From: Bradyrhizobium japonicum USDA 6
GTDB lineage: Bacteria; Pseudomonadota; Alphaproteobacteria; Rhizobiales; Xanthobacteraceae
Assembly: GCF_000284375.1 (NCBI RefSeq)
Contig: NC_017249.1
Location: 7,681,001 to 7,745,000 of the forward strand
Direction of reading: 5' to 3'
Length of the DNA stretch: 64,000 bases
The notes beneath the pieces are model-generated. The model was not told the origin of the DNA. It was given only the letters and a program-made list of their open reading frames with translations, and searched no databases. Of the stretch, positions 53,940-63,578 are shown one piece after another. A program made the translations under genes and the position numbers. The first letter of the stretch is position 1; each line of letters starts with the position of its first letter.

Positions 53940-54866
53940 TCAGCGCTGGAAATCGGCGTCCCGATCGTCCTCGCCGTCGTTCATGTCGAAGGCGAAGCCG
54001 CCGCCACCGGCCGCCTTCACCGCGCGCGCCGGCCTCGCCTGCGGCTTCTTGGCCGGACGCTCGACGGCCGCCATTGTCGCCGCCTTGGCGCGGAGCTGGG
54101 TAACCGCGCGGTCGATCGGCGCGGCGGCCTGGCTGCGTCCCTGCTCGATGCGGAAATAGGCGATCGTCGACTGAAGCTGCTCGGCCTGCGAGGCGAGCTC
54201 CTCCGAGGTCGAGGAGACCTGTTCGGAAGCGCTGGCGTTCTGCTGACCGACCTTGTCGAGCTGCTGGATCGCCTGGTTGATCTGGGCCGAGCCGACGTCC
54301 TGCTCGCGGCAGGCGGCGGTGATTTCCTCGACGAGCTCCGCCGTCCTCTTGATGTCGGGGACGAGCTTCGAAAGCATATTGCCGGCCTCCTGTGCAACCT
54401 TGACGGTTTCAGTCGACAGCGTGCCGATCTCGGCCGCGGCCGCCTGGCTGCGTTCAGCAAGCTTGCGTACTTCGGAGGCGACCACCGCAAAGCCCTTGCC
54501 GTGCTCGCCGGCGCGCGCGGCCTCGACCGCGGCGTTGAGCGCGAGCAGGTCGGTCTGGCGCGCGATCTCCTGCACGATCGTGATCTTCTCGGCGATGGTC
54601 TGCATCGCGTTGACGGCGCGGCCGACCGCGGCACCGCTGGCCTCGGCGTCCTTGGCCGACTGCGCCGCGATCTTCTCGGTCTGGTTGGCGTTGTCGGCGT
54701 TCTGCTTCACATTCGAGGCCATCTCCTCCATCGAGGACGAGGCTTCCTCGGCCGACGAGGCCTGCTCGGTCGCGCCCTGCGAGAGCTGCTCGGCGCTGGC
54801 GGACAGTTCCTGGCTGCCGGCGGAGACGTTCTGCGCCGCGGTCAGGGCTTCCGACACGATCTGGCG
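53940..54866 (-). repeat. MCP signalling-domain repeat, copy 1
   Basis: About 920 bp coding for the signalling domain and tail, highly similar at DNA level to 56316-57256. Long exact blocks are shared, for example around 54253-54310 and 56643-56700. Confidence 0.85.
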
Positions 54867-55742
54867 GAGTTTCTCCACCATGCGCTCGAGCGCGAGGCCG
54901 AGCGTATCCTTGTCCGACAGCGGCTTGGCCTCGACCATGAGATCGCCCTGCGCGATCTGGTTGGCGAGCGCCGCCGTCGCGTTGAGGTTGACCGTCATCG
55001 CGTTCAGCGACTTGATGAGATCTCCGATCTCGTCATCGCTGGAGGACTCGATCTTGTGGCTGAGATCGCCGATGGCCACCGCATCCGCGAGGCCCACCGC
55101 CTGCGCCAGCGCACGGCTGATGTTCAGCGCAATCCAGGTCGCCGCGACCGCGGCGATCAGCAGCGAGGCAATGACCAGGCTCATCAGCAGCATCTCGGCG
55201 CGCGCACCGTCCTGCTTGGACTGCTCGGCCTGCTCAGCCATGTTCTTCTTGACGTTCTTGATGTAACCGTCGGCCGCTTCGATCGCGTCCGCGACGACCT
55301 TGCGGCCGTCATGCATGGAGCGGTCCAGCGCCTTCGGCTTGTCGGTCTTCGCAAGCCGGACCGTCTCGTCCTGATAGGCGTTGAGCCTGGCGAAGGCGAC
55401 GTTGAAATTCTCCATCAGCTTCTTGCCGCTTTCGCTGGCGGCCGCGTAGATCTCGTCCTTCGACTTGGTGATCGCATCGCGGTTCTTGATGAGGTCGGCC
55501 TGGAACTGCTCGTGCTCCGCATCGGACGCTGCGAGAATCGAGTTCTTCTCCGCGCGCACGAGGAACAGGACGCCTTCCTTCAGCTCCGCGGCCTTTTCCA
55601 TCCGGCCCGCACGGCTGACGAGAAGCTCGGTGGTGCCGACCATGTCCGCCAGCTTCATGTAGCCGACCGCGCCGGCGATCATGGACAGCAGGATGACGAT
55701 GCCGAAGGCGCTGGCAAGCTTGGCTTTGACGGTGAATCTCAT
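53940..55742 (-). CDS. Methyl-accepting chemotaxis protein
   Basis: 600 residues: membrane segment about 9-30 ([15 protein letters not shown]), a periplasmic four-helix-bundle sensor to about 185, second membrane segment ([18 protein letters not shown]), HAMP, a second HAMP-like stretch ([18 protein letters not shown]) and the signalling domain with hairpin tip [20 protein letters not shown]. The C-terminal tail ends [18 protein letters not shown]. From about residue 290 it is nearly identical to the MCP at 56316, which lacks the extra ~40-residue HAMP-like part. Ligand unknown. Confidence 0.95.
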   Translation of the reverse strand: MRFTVKAKLASAFGIVILLSMIAGAVGYMKLADMVGTTELLVSRAGRMEKAAELKEGVLFLVRAEKNSILAASDAEHEQFQADLIKNRDAITKSKDEIYAAASESGKKLMENFNVAFARLNAYQDETVRLAKTDKPKALDRSMHDGRKVVADAIEAADGYIKNVKKNMAEQAEQSKQDGARAEMLLMSLVIASLLIAAVAATWIALNISRALAQAVGLADAVAIGDLSHKIESSSDDEIGDLIKSLNAMTVNLNATAALANQIAQGDLMVEAKPLSDKDTLGLALERMVEKLRQIVSEALTAAQNVSAGSQELSASAEQLSQGATEQASSAEEASSSMEEMASNVKQNADNANQTEKIAAQSAKDAEASGAAVGRAVNAMQTIAEKITIVQEIARQTDLLALNAAVEAARAGEHGKGFAVVASEVRKLAERSQAAAAEIGTLSTETVKVAQEAGNMLSKLVPDIKRTAELVEEITAACREQDVGSAQINQAIQQLDKVGQQNASASEQVSSTSEELASQAEQLQSTIAYFRIEQGRSQAAAPIDRAVTQLRAKAATMAAVERPAKKPQARPARAVKAAGGGGFAFDMNDGEDDRDADFQR

Positions 55743-55802
55743 GTCAGTCTCGTTGGTTCGAATTGGGGTGCTTACGCTTGACCACGCTTCACGCTTGCAA
55801 AT

Positions 55803-56279
55803 TCAGGCGGCGCGAGAGGTATCGCGCCCTTCCGGGATCTCGTCGTTCGCCATCAGCTTGGCGAGATCGAAGATGACGACGAATTTCTCGCCCTTGCGGC
55901 CGATGCCGGCGGCATAGTCGGACTGCCATTTGCCGCCGACCTCGGGGATCGGCTCGATCGCCTCCTCGTCGATATCGGTGACCTCGAACACGCAATCGGC
56001 AACGAAGCCGACGCCGACCAGGCGATCCTTCATCGGCACGTCGAGGATGATGATGCGGGTCGCTTCAGTCGCTTCCACGGCCGGCAGGCCGAGCTTGGTG
56101 CGGAGATCGACGATGGGATAGCCGCTGCCGCGCACGTCGATCATGCCGAGCAGGAAATTCGGCGCATGCGGCAGCCGTGAGATCGGCCGCATGTCGAGAA
56201 TTTCCCGCACATTGCGGATCGAGATGCCGAACGTCTCGCCGGCGAGCCCGAGCGTCAGATATTGCGAGGTTGCGGCCAT
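55803..56279 (-). CDS. cheW: Chemotaxis coupling protein CheW
   Basis: 158 residues: MAATSQYLTLGLAGETFGIS, RNVREILDM, LLGMIDVRGSGYPIVDLRTK and VGFVADCVFEVTDID are the SH3-like beta-barrel positions of CheW. It bridges CheA and receptors. It sits between the two MCP genes. The C-terminal part includes an extra segment (GGKWQSDYAAGIGRKGEKF) seen in many alphaproteobacterial CheW proteins. One of two CheW genes in the operon. Confidence 0.94.
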   Translation of the reverse strand: MAATSQYLTLGLAGETFGISIRNVREILDMRPISRLPHAPNFLLGMIDVRGSGYPIVDLRTKLGLPAVEATEATRIIILDVPMKDRLVGVGFVADCVFEVTDIDEEAIEPIPEVGGKWQSDYAAGIGRKGEKFVVIFDLAKLMANDEIPEGRDTSRAA

Positions 56280-56315
56280 GGTGCGGTCCAGAGTCAGATT
56301 GTTTTCAAGTTGCGG

Positions 56316-57256
56316 TCAGCGCTGAAACTCGGCGTCGCGGTCGTCTTCGCCGTCATGCATGTCGAAGGCGAAGCCGCCGCCGTTGGCGACCTTCAGCGCG
56401 CGCGCCGGCTTGCGGGCGGGCGCGGGCTTCTTGACGCCGCGGTCGGCTGCCGCCATGTGCGCGGCCTTGGCGCGGAGCTGGGTGACCGCACGGTCGATCG
56501 GCGCCGGCGCGGCAGCCTCGCCGCGGCCGGCATGCTCGATGCGGAAGAACGAGATCGTCGACTGAAGCTGCTCGGCCTGCGAGGCGAGCTCCTCGGAGGT
56601 CGAGGACACCTGTTCGGAGGCGCTGGCGTTCTGCTGGCCGACCTTGTCGAGCTGCTGGATCGCCTGGTTGATCTGGGCCGAGCCGACGTCCTGCTCGCGG
56701 CAGGCCGCCGTGATCTCCTGGACCAGCTCGGCGGTCTTCTTGATGTCGGGCACGAGCTTGGACAGCATGTCGCCGGCTTCCCGCGCGACCTTCACGGTTT
56801 CCGTCGACAGCGTGCCGATGTCGGCCGCCGCCGCCTGGCTGCGTTCGGCGAGCTTGCGGACTTCGGATGCGACCACCGCAAAGCCCTTGCCGTGCTCACC
56901 GGCGCGAGCGGCCTCGACCGCCGCGTTGAGGGCAAGCAGGTCCGTCTGGCGCGCGATCTCCTGAACGATCGTGATCTTCTCGGCGATGGTCTGCATCGCG
57001 TTGACGGCGCGTCCCACGGCAACGCCGCTGGCTTCCGCGTCCTTGGCCGACTGCGCGGCGATCTTCTCGGTCTGGTTGGCGTTGTCGGCATTCTGCTTCA
57101 CGTTCGAGGCCATCTCTTCCATCGAGGACGAGGCTTCCTCGGCCGACGAGGCCTGCTCGGTCGCGCCCTGCGAGAGCTGCTCGGCGCTGGCGGAGAGCTC
57201 CTGGCTGCCGGCGGAGACGTTGTTTGCAGCGGTGAGAGCCTCCTCGACGACCTGCC
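56316..57256 (-). repeat. MCP signalling-domain repeat, copy 2
   Basis: Counterpart of 53940-54866. The similarity stops near the start of the signalling domain, as expected of gene conversion or duplication followed by sensor divergence. Confidence 0.85.
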
Positions 57257-58013
57257 GAAGCTTCTCGACCATCATGTTGAGCGATTTGACGAGATCGCCG
57301 ATCTCGTCGTTGCTGGAGACGTTGATCGTCTGGCTGAGGTCGCCGCTCGCCACCGCGCCGGCAAGGCCGACGGCGCGGCTGAGGCCACGCGCAATGCTGA
57401 GGGAAATCCAGATCGCGGCGGTCAGGCCGATCGCGAGCGAAGCCAACACGGCCGAGATCAGCAGGAACTGAGCGCGGTTGCCGTCCTCGTGAGCCTGAGC
57501 CGCCTGAGCGGCCATGTTCTTCTTGACGTTGGTTACGTAGACGCTGGCGGCTTCCATCGCCTCGCCGACCGCCTTGCGAGCCTCAATCGACGAGAGCTCG
57601 ACGGCCTTCGTCCTGTCGGTCCTGGCGGTCTTGAGAACGTCGTCCTGAATGGCATTCATCCGGACGTAGGCGGCGCCGAAATTCTCGATCAGCTTCTTGC
57701 CCTCGACAGAAGCCTGCCCATGGATCTCTTCTTTCAGCTTCAGCAGCGTCTCACGTTGCTTGGCGATCTCGGCGATGAAGCGGTCGGCCTCGCTATCCGG
57801 CGCGAGAAGCACGTTCTTTTCGGCCCGAACCTGGGACAGAATTCCCTTTTCGATTTCCGCGGCACGGTCCATGCGGCCGGCGCGCGATACCAGGCTGTCG
57901 GCGGTGTCGATCATCTCGGTCAGCTTCACATAAGCGAGGCCGCCCGCAGCCACCGACAGCAACAGGACCACACCGAATGCAATGGCAAGCTTTGCCTTGA
58001 CGGTAAATCTCAT
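56316..58013 (-). CDS. Methyl-accepting chemotaxis protein
   Basis: 565 residues with the layout of the MCP at 53940: membrane segments near the N-terminus ([17 protein letters not shown]) and about 190-210 ([20 protein letters not shown]), a periplasmic helical sensor that differs from the other copy, a single HAMP, then the signalling domain and a tail ending [18 protein letters not shown]. The sensors have diverged while the signalling parts are nearly identical, so they probably detect different cues through one CheA. Confidence 0.95.
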   Translation of the reverse strand: MRFTVKAKLAIAFGVVLLLSVAAGGLAYVKLTEMIDTADSLVSRAGRMDRAAEIEKGILSQVRAEKNVLLAPDSEADRFIAEIAKQRETLLKLKEEIHGQASVEGKKLIENFGAAYVRMNAIQDDVLKTARTDRTKAVELSSIEARKAVGEAMEAASVYVTNVKKNMAAQAAQAHEDGNRAQFLLISAVLASLAIGLTAAIWISLSIARGLSRAVGLAGAVASGDLSQTINVSSNDEIGDLVKSLNMMVEKLRQVVEEALTAANNVSAGSQELSASAEQLSQGATEQASSAEEASSSMEEMASNVKQNADNANQTEKIAAQSAKDAEASGVAVGRAVNAMQTIAEKITIVQEIARQTDLLALNAAVEAARAGEHGKGFAVVASEVRKLAERSQAAAADIGTLSTETVKVAREAGDMLSKLVPDIKKTAELVQEITAACREQDVGSAQINQAIQQLDKVGQQNASASEQVSSTSEELASQAEQLQSTISFFRIEHAGRGEAAAPAPIDRAVTQLRAKAAHMAAADRGVKKPAPARKPARALKVANGGGFAFDMHDGEDDRDAEFQR

Positions 58014-58049
58014 TTCCAGCCCCTACCCCAGTCTCGCCCGAGACCCATT

Positions 58050-58508
58050 TCAATTCAGGATGCGTTCCATGTTGGGAACGATGACAAACTCTTCTCGCCA
58101 CTTGGCGATGAAACGGATGAATTCCGGCTTCCAATGCATGCCGACGCGCGGCGTCTGCTGCACGTCGGTCTGCGATATCTCGGTGACCTCATAGACCTTG
58201 TCGGCGGTGACGCCGACCAGAACCGGCTCGCCGTCCAGCTCGATCTCGATGACGACGATGCGGGTGTCAGCGGAGTCGTCGAGCTGCGGCATGCCGAAGC
58301 GGATGCGCAGGTCGGCGAGCGGAATGACGTTGCCGCGCACGTTGATGACGCTCGGAACGAAGGCCCGCGCGCCTGCCACCTTTGTCACCGGAACGGGATC
58401 GATGATCTCGCGCACGAGGCCGGCATCGAGCGCGAACTTCTCCTCGCCGAGGCCGATCATCACGACCTGCATCGCGTCGACCTGATGTTCGCCCGCCTCG
58501 TTCATCAC
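58050..58508 (-). CDS. cheW: Chemotaxis coupling protein CheW
   Basis: 152 residues: VVMIGLGEEKFALDAGLVRE, FVPSVINVRGNVIPLADLRI and VGVTADKVYEVTEI match CheW. It overlaps the end of cheA by four bases (ATGA), so it is translationally coupled to the kinase and is likely its main coupling protein. The second CheW, between the MCP genes, differs clearly in sequence. Confidence 0.95.
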   Translation of the reverse strand: MMNEAGEHQVDAMQVVMIGLGEEKFALDAGLVREIIDPVPVTKVAGARAFVPSVINVRGNVIPLADLRIRFGMPQLDDSADTRIVVIEIELDGEPVLVGVTADKVYEVTEISQTDVQQTPRVGMHWKPEFIRFIAKWREEFVIVPNMERILN

Positions 58509-60592
58509 GCCGCCTCGCCGATGTGCTGCTTCTCGACCTTCGACTGCGCCATCGCGACGAGCTGTGCGACATCGAGGATCAGCGCCGCCGTACCGTCGCC
58601 CAGAATGGTCGCGCCGGAGAAGATCGTGACGTCGGAGTGCAGTTTGGACAGCGACTTGATCACGGTCTGGTGGTTGCCGATAATCTGGTCGGCGACGAGG
58701 CCGACGCGGGTCTCGCCGGTCGAGATGATGATCGTCTTCTGGTGCCGGTCAGGCGCGCCCGACGCGGTCATGATCTCGCGCAAGCGCAGGAACGGCACGA
58801 GGTTGCCGCGCACGTTGAGGAAATTGCGGCCGCGGGAACGTTCGTCCTCGGCCGTCAGCTCGACGCACTCCTCCACCGCCGACAACGGAATGATGTAGCG
58901 GCCTTCGCCGACGCGGATCAAGAGACCCTCGATGATCGCAAGCGTCAGCGGCAGGCGCAGCGTCACCGTGGTGCCCTGGCCCGGCTTGGTCGACAAGTCG
59001 ATCGTGCCGCGCATGTTCTCGATGGTGCGCTTGACCACGTCCATGCCGACGCCGCGGCCCGACAGCGCCGAGATGGTCTGCGCGGTCGAGAAGCCCGGGT
59101 GGAACAGGAACTGGTGGATCTCGTGATCGGTCAGCACGGTGCCGGAGGCGATCAGCCCCTGCTCTTCCGCTTTCGCGCGGATGCGCGCGGTGTTGAGGCC
59201 GCCGCCATTGTCCTTCACGGTGACGAGCACCTGCGCACCGGAATGAACGGCCGCGAGCTCGATCCGGCCCTGCTCCGTCTTGCCGTTGGCGGAGCGGGTC
59301 GCGGTGTCTTCGATGCCATGGTCGATGGCGTTGCGGATCAGGTGAACCAGCGGATCGGCAAGGCACTCGATCATGGTCTTGTCGAGCTCGGTATCCTCGC
59401 CCGTGGTGACGAATTCGACCGGCTTCGACAGGTCGCGCGACAAATCGTGCACCAGGCGGCGGAAGCGGCCGAACAGCGAGCCGATCGGTACCATGCGCGC
59501 GCCCATCGTGGTGTCGCGCAAGGAGGAGGCGAGGCGCTCGATTTCCTCGGCGATCATCTTGATCGAGAGATCCGAACCGGACGAGGCGAGCTGCGTCAGC
59601 CGCGCCTGGGCGATGACGAGCTCGCCGACCCGGTCCATCAGCTCGTCGAGACGCTCGGCCTGGACGCGGACGGTAGCGATGCCGCGATCGTCGCGCTTGG
59701 CCTCGGATTTCGGTTCAGACTTCGATTCAGGCTTGGCTTCCGGCTTCGGCTCTGCCTTGGCGGTGACCTGAGCGGCGACGGGCGCGGCAGCGACCTCGAC
59801 CGCCGGCGCGGCCATCTCGGCCACGGGAGCCGGCTCCTCGTCGAGCAGCTGGAACAGCGGCAGCGGCGCGGGCGCTTCGACCTGCTCAAGCGGCGAGAGC
59901 GTCAGCTTCATCTCGTCCTGGACGAACATGAAGACGTCGTCGATCGCGTCCTTGTCGCAGGCGGCGTGCAGCTTGACGTCCCACTTCAGATAGCAGTCTT
60001 CCGGCTCCATCTCGTCGAGGAACGGGATGCCGTCGGTCACGGGCACGACGAAGCAGGGGCCGAGCTTGCAAAGATCTTCCAGCAGATCGAGCGGGTTCGA
60101 GCCGTTGCGCAGGATGTGGGATTCAAATTCCAGATACAGATGCCAGCCGCACTGCTTGCTCTCGCCGGGGGCGAGCGGCGGCGCTTCGGCGATTTCGGCG
60201 ACGGAAGCGGCTGGCTGGTCGGAAAACACGAAGCGCTTGAGGTCGTCGAGGATGGCCTCGCCGATGATGTCGTCGGTCGACTGCGGATCCTCGATCAGCA
60301 CGCGGATATAGTCCTTGGCTGCAAGCGCGACCGAGATCAGCTCCTGCGTCGGCTTGATCTCGCCCTTGCGGACGCGGTCGAACGCGGTCTCGAATTCGTG
60401 GGTGAAGGAGGCGACCTTGTCGAAGCCGAACATGGCACCCGAGCCCTTGATCGTATGCAGGGCGCGGAAGGCGGAATCGACCAGCTCGCGGTCGTCGGGA
60501 CGCTGGCCGAGATCGAGCAGGGCCCCTTCCAGGACCTCGAACAGCTCGCTGGCTTCCTGGCGAAAGACCTCGGTCGGGTCCATCGCACTCAT
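58505..60592 (-). CDS. cheA: Chemotaxis histidine kinase CheA
   Basis: 695 residues. P1 Hpt domain with the phosphorylated His in ALHTIKGSGAMFGFD (about residue 47); a linker/P2 part; a long acidic/Lys-Pro-rich linker (about 240-300); P3 dimerisation (RLDELMDRVGELVIAQARL); P4 kinase with HLIRNAIDHGIED, VKDNGGGL and SGRGVGMDVVKR; P5 CheW-like end. It phosphorylates the adjacent CheY and CheB. It overlaps cheY and cheW by four bases on each side. Confidence 0.96.
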   Translation of the reverse strand: MSAMDPTEVFRQEASELFEVLEGALLDLGQRPDDRELVDSAFRALHTIKGSGAMFGFDKVASFTHEFETAFDRVRKGEIKPTQELISVALAAKDYIRVLIEDPQSTDDIIGEAILDDLKRFVFSDQPAASVAEIAEAPPLAPGESKQCGWHLYLEFESHILRNGSNPLDLLEDLCKLGPCFVVPVTDGIPFLDEMEPEDCYLKWDVKLHAACDKDAIDDVFMFVQDEMKLTLSPLEQVEAPAPLPLFQLLDEEPAPVAEMAAPAVEVAAAPVAAQVTAKAEPKPEAKPESKSEPKSEAKRDDRGIATVRVQAERLDELMDRVGELVIAQARLTQLASSGSDLSIKMIAEEIERLASSLRDTTMGARMVPIGSLFGRFRRLVHDLSRDLSKPVEFVTTGEDTELDKTMIECLADPLVHLIRNAIDHGIEDTATRSANGKTEQGRIELAAVHSGAQVLVTVKDNGGGLNTARIRAKAEEQGLIASGTVLTDHEIHQFLFHPGFSTAQTISALSGRGVGMDVVKRTIENMRGTIDLSTKPGQGTTVTLRLPLTLAIIEGLLIRVGEGRYIIPLSAVEECVELTAEDERSRGRNFLNVRGNLVPFLRLREIMTASGAPDRHQKTIIISTGETRVGLVADQIIGNHQTVIKSLSKLHSDVTIFSGATILGDGTAALILDVAQLVAMAQSKVEKQHIGEAA

Positions 60593-60954
60593 GCACGCAC
60601 CAGCTTGCCGACGACGGCGAGCAATTGCTCGGGCTTGAACGGCTTGGTGATCCAGCCGGTGGCGCCGGCGCTCTTGGCTTCCTGCTTCACCGTGTCGTTG
60701 GATTCGGTGGTCAGGAACACGATGGGCATGCCGACCGCGCTCGGCAGCTTGCGCAGCGCCCGGATCAGCTCCAGCCCGTTCATGACGGGCATGTTGAGGT
60801 CGGTGATGACGAGGTCGAGCTTGCCGGCCTGCGCCTTGGCGAGCCCTTGCGCGCCGTCGCCGGCCTCGATCACGTTGTGACCGGCCGGCTCAAGCACGAC
60901 CTTGATCATCTGACGGATGCTGGGGGAATCGTCGACCGTGAGAATCGTGGCCAT
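60589..60954 (-). CDS. cheY: CheY-type single-domain response regulator
   Basis: 121 residues starting MATILTVDDSPSIRQMIKVV, with the acidic pair, phospho-Asp in LVITDLNMPVMNG, Thr in FLTTESND and Lys in ITKPFKPEQL. No output domain. The frame open to 61149 is not used, since the ATG at 60954 starts at the canonical position. It overlaps the STAS gene stop and the cheA start. Its target may be a flagellar motor elsewhere or another output. Confidence 0.95.
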   Translation of the reverse strand: MATILTVDDSPSIRQMIKVVLEPAGHNVIEAGDGAQGLAKAQAGKLDLVITDLNMPVMNGLELIRALRKLPSAVGMPIVFLTTESNDTVKQEAKSAGATGWITKPFKPEQLLAVVGKLVRA

Positions 60955-61277
60955 CAGGTGCCATCTTTCTTTTGCGGGAAGTGCTGATCGATCATCGCAT
61001 CGCTGGCGAAGCCGGCGCGGCGAAGGGTGTTGCGCAGAGACTGGGAGAATGATGTGAGCACCACCGGGCGGCCCTGGGCCTCGCCCGTCCTGGCGGTCGA
61101 CAGCAGAAGCTGGATCGAGGTTACGTCGGCCTTGTCGACGCTCGAACAATCGATCTCGAGCCGGTCCTGCCGGCCGAAAGCTTCGCGGATCAGGTCATAG
61201 ACACTGCGGATCGCAGCGATGCTGCAATCTGCAGGCAGCCGTAGGGACCACTTCGGCTCAGTGACATCAGACGGCAT
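60954..61277 (-). CDS. STAS-domain protein, first gene of the chemosensory operon
   Basis: 107 residues from ATG 61277, with GGGGGA just upstream; a start at 61310 is less likely. SLRLPADCSIAAIRSVYDLI, LEIDCSSVDKADVTSIQLLL and VVLTSFSQSLRNTLRRAGF match the anti-sigma-antagonist-like STAS fold, with Ser/Thr at the usual phosphorylation region (DVTSIQ). It may act as a phospho-switch or adaptor for the CheA system. Overlaps cheY by one base. Confidence 0.85.
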   Translation of the reverse strand: MPSDVTEPKWSLRLPADCSIAAIRSVYDLIREAFGRQDRLEIDCSSVDKADVTSIQLLLSTARTGEAQGRPVVLTSFSQSLRNTLRRAGFASDAMIDQHFPQKKDGT

Positions 61278-61563
61278 TCGTCCCCCAGATTTCCTCGGGA
61301 TTCGCTGCACGCATGACGCGAATCCCGCGCGACGACTATTCGCTTCGGAGAGTGTGCAAACCCCTAATGGGCATCACCGTACAACTACGGGTCACAAACC
61401 GAAGAACTTCGCGCATGCATGCAGACGTGCATGGTTCGCTCAATTCTCATGCGTTGTGCGCAGTCTTGAGTCAGTTCGCCACGGCCCGGGCGTTTGCTCC
61501 GCGTTAAATCGCAAAGGCTATTCGTGGAGGTCACGCCTCGCATCCGAACGAGACCGGCCGCCG
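61278..61563. other. Divergent promoter region of the chemosensory operon and the HD-GYP gene
   Basis: 286 bases. An open frame crosses it into the HD-GYP gene, but the receiver starts cleanly at 61564. No clear operator or promoter boxes were identified. Confidence 0.4.
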
Positions 61564-62703
61564 ATGCTGACCCAAGCGCTTCTCGTTGATGACAGCCGCT
61601 CTGTCCTCAATTTCCTGAAACGTCATATCGAAGCCGAAGGCCTGGTCGAGGCCACGACGTTCCTCGATCCCGTCGAGGCGCTGGCTTGCGCACGCGAGCG
61701 CGTCTTCGACCTCGTGCTGGTCGACTACGAGATGCCGCATATGGACGGCATCAGCTTCATCCGCGCCTTCCGCGCCCTGCCCGGCTGCGCCGACATCCCG
61801 ATTGCGATGATCACGTCGCGACAGACCGATGACGTCAAGATGGAAGCGCTGCAGGTTGGTGCAACCGATTTCTTACCGAAACAGCCACAGAGCGTCGAGA
61901 TGACGGTGCGGCTGCGCAATTTGGTGCGCCTTGGTGCAGCCGTGCGCAAGCAAAACGACCGTGCCGCCGATCTGGCGAGCGCGGTCGCGGCCGCGACCCA
62001 GAAACTCGGCGAGCGCGAGGAGGAGATCATCCTGCGGCTCGCGCTCGCGGTCGAATACCGCGACAACGACACCGGCGAGCACACGTTGCGGGTCGCCCGC
62101 TACAGCCGCATCATCGCCGAGCAGCTCGGCCTGCCGCCCCGGCTCTGCCGCGACATCTATCTGGCCGCGCCCCTGCACGACGTCGGCAAGGTCGCCATCC
62201 CCGACCATATCCTCCTCAAGCCCGGTAGGCTCACCGACGATGAGATGGCGTTGATCCGCACCCATGCCACGATCGGCGAAAAGATCCTGGCGGACTCCAG
62301 CTGCGAGCTGATCCAGCTCGGTGCGCAAATTGCCGCAGGCCATCACGAACGCTGGGACGGCGCGGGCTATCCGAACGGCCTTCAGGCAGACGAGATCCCG
62401 GTCGCCGCGCGCGTCGTCGCGGTCGCCGACGTCTTCGATGCCCTGACGACGCGTCGGCCATATAAAGAGCCGATGCCGCTCGACGTGGCGCGCAACTATC
62501 TGGTCGAGAACCAGGGCCGGCAGTTCGACCCGGCCTGCGTCGAGGCCTTCCTGTCGCGCTGGGACGAGGTCGTGGAGATCGCAGCCGGACAACGGGCGAC
62601 GCCATATCAGAAGACCGAAGCTACGCTCGTTCCCAATATAGAGGCTGCCGTGGAGAACCGCCCGGCCGGGGACCGTTTGCCCGAGGCCGTTCCGGCCGGC
62701 TGA
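61564..62703 (+). CDS. Response regulator with HD-GYP domain (RpfG-like c-di-GMP phosphodiesterase)
   Basis: 379 residues. Receiver domain: ALLVDDSRSVLNFLKRH, phospho-Asp in LVLVDYEMPHMDG, and a Lys-containing FLPKQPQ. An alpha-helical linker leads to the HD-GYP domain: GEHTLRVARYSRII, PLHDVGKVAIPDH (HD), HATIGEKIL, HHERWDGAGYPNGL (the GYP motif) and ADVFDALTTRRPY. The metal-binding residues look intact, so it should hydrolyse c-di-GMP when phosphorylated. It is divergent from the chemosensory operon. Confidence 0.93.
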   Translation: MLTQALLVDDSRSVLNFLKRHIEAEGLVEATTFLDPVEALACARERVFDLVLVDYEMPHMDGISFIRAFRALPGCADIPIAMITSRQTDDVKMEALQVGATDFLPKQPQSVEMTVRLRNLVRLGAAVRKQNDRAADLASAVAAATQKLGEREEEIILRLALAVEYRDNDTGEHTLRVARYSRIIAEQLGLPPRLCRDIYLAAPLHDVGKVAIPDHILLKPGRLTDDEMALIRTHATIGEKILADSSCELIQLGAQIAAGHHERWDGAGYPNGLQADEIPVAARVVAVADVFDALTTRRPYKEPMPLDVARNYLVENQGRQFDPACVEAFLSRWDEVVEIAAGQRATPYQKTEATLVPNIEAAVENRPAGDRLPEAVPAG

Positions 62704-62888
62704 CATTAGCTATCCGGCCAACAGCCTGCCGCGGCTCCGTTTTCTCCGGTCGCCGGGTTGAACCTGATCCTGCTAGAGTGTCACCAATAATAAAGAGTGA
62801 TTCTGATCACACTTACCTGGGCGCTCCGCTGCTAAGCATCGAACACCAGGACGGGGCAATATATCGGTCGAACTGGATGAGAACTCCC

Positions 62889-63560
62889 ATGAAAAGCCTG
62901 ATCGGCGCCGCTGTCGGCGCGTTCTGCGTTGCGGCCCCCGCTTTGGCGGAGACCCCGGCCGCGATCGTCGAGGATGTGCAGGGCAAGGTCGACGGCATCG
63001 CGTTCATGGACTATGTGGCGCCCGGCAAGATCATCAAGCTCGGGCCCAAGGCCAGCGTCACGCTCAGCTACCTCAAATCCTGCCAGCGCGAGACCATCAG
63101 CGAAGGCGTCGTCCTGGTCGGCGCCGAGCAGAGCACCGTGCAGCTCGGCGAGGTCAAGCGCGAGAAGGTGCCCTGCGACACCAATGCGGCAAAACTGTCC
63201 GAGCGCGAGGCGAACCAGAGCGCCGCGACGACCTTCCGCACCATGCGATCGGACGCGAAGGGAGCGCCGCCGGCCAAGCTGCCGACGCTCTATGGCGTCG
63301 CTCCGCTGGTACAGGCCAAGAGCGGCAGCACGCTGGTGATCGAACGCACCGACGGCAAGGAGCCCACGATCACGGTGCCGCTGAAGAACGAGGTCATGAT
63401 TAGCGGCAAGTTCTATGATTTCGCCAAGGCCGGGAAGTCGCTGACCCCAGGCGGCAGCTATCTCGCCATCCTCGGCGCCAAGCGCTACGCCTTCCAGGTC
63501 GATGCCACCGCCACGTCATCGCCGACGCCGATCGTCGGCCGCCTGCTGCGGCTCGAATAG
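62889..63560 (+). CDS. Secreted protein, FecR-like role possible, unknown family
   Basis: 223 residues from ATG 62889 (MKSLIGAAVGAFCVAAPALA signal peptide; ATG 62877 adds four). The mature part opens AAIVEDVQGKVDGIAFMDYV and GKIIKLGPKASVTLSYLKSC, a beta-rich region with two Cys, then an Ala/Lys-rich middle and a second beta-rich part. The V.G.V.....G..I.LG..A...L arrangement recalls FecR-like proteins, which often precede CHASE2 receptor genes, as here. I could not confirm the family. Confidence 0.6.
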   Translation: MKSLIGAAVGAFCVAAPALAETPAAIVEDVQGKVDGIAFMDYVAPGKIIKLGPKASVTLSYLKSCQRETISEGVVLVGAEQSTVQLGEVKREKVPCDTNAAKLSEREANQSAATTFRTMRSDAKGAPPAKLPTLYGVAPLVQAKSGSTLVIERTDGKEPTITVPLKNEVMISGKFYDFAKAGKSLTPGGSYLAILGAKRYAFQVDATATSSPTPIVGRLLRLE

Positions 63561-63578
63561 GCAGCTAGCGACGGGGCG

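Noticed and set aside
56262..58898. 878-residue open frame on the plus strand
   Set aside because: Antisense to the MCP, cheW and the end of cheA; composition is that of a shadow frame.
58523..60880. 785-residue open frame on the plus strand
   Set aside because: Lies antisense to cheA and cheY, with His/Arg/Asp-rich composition typical of shadow frames in GC-rich DNA.
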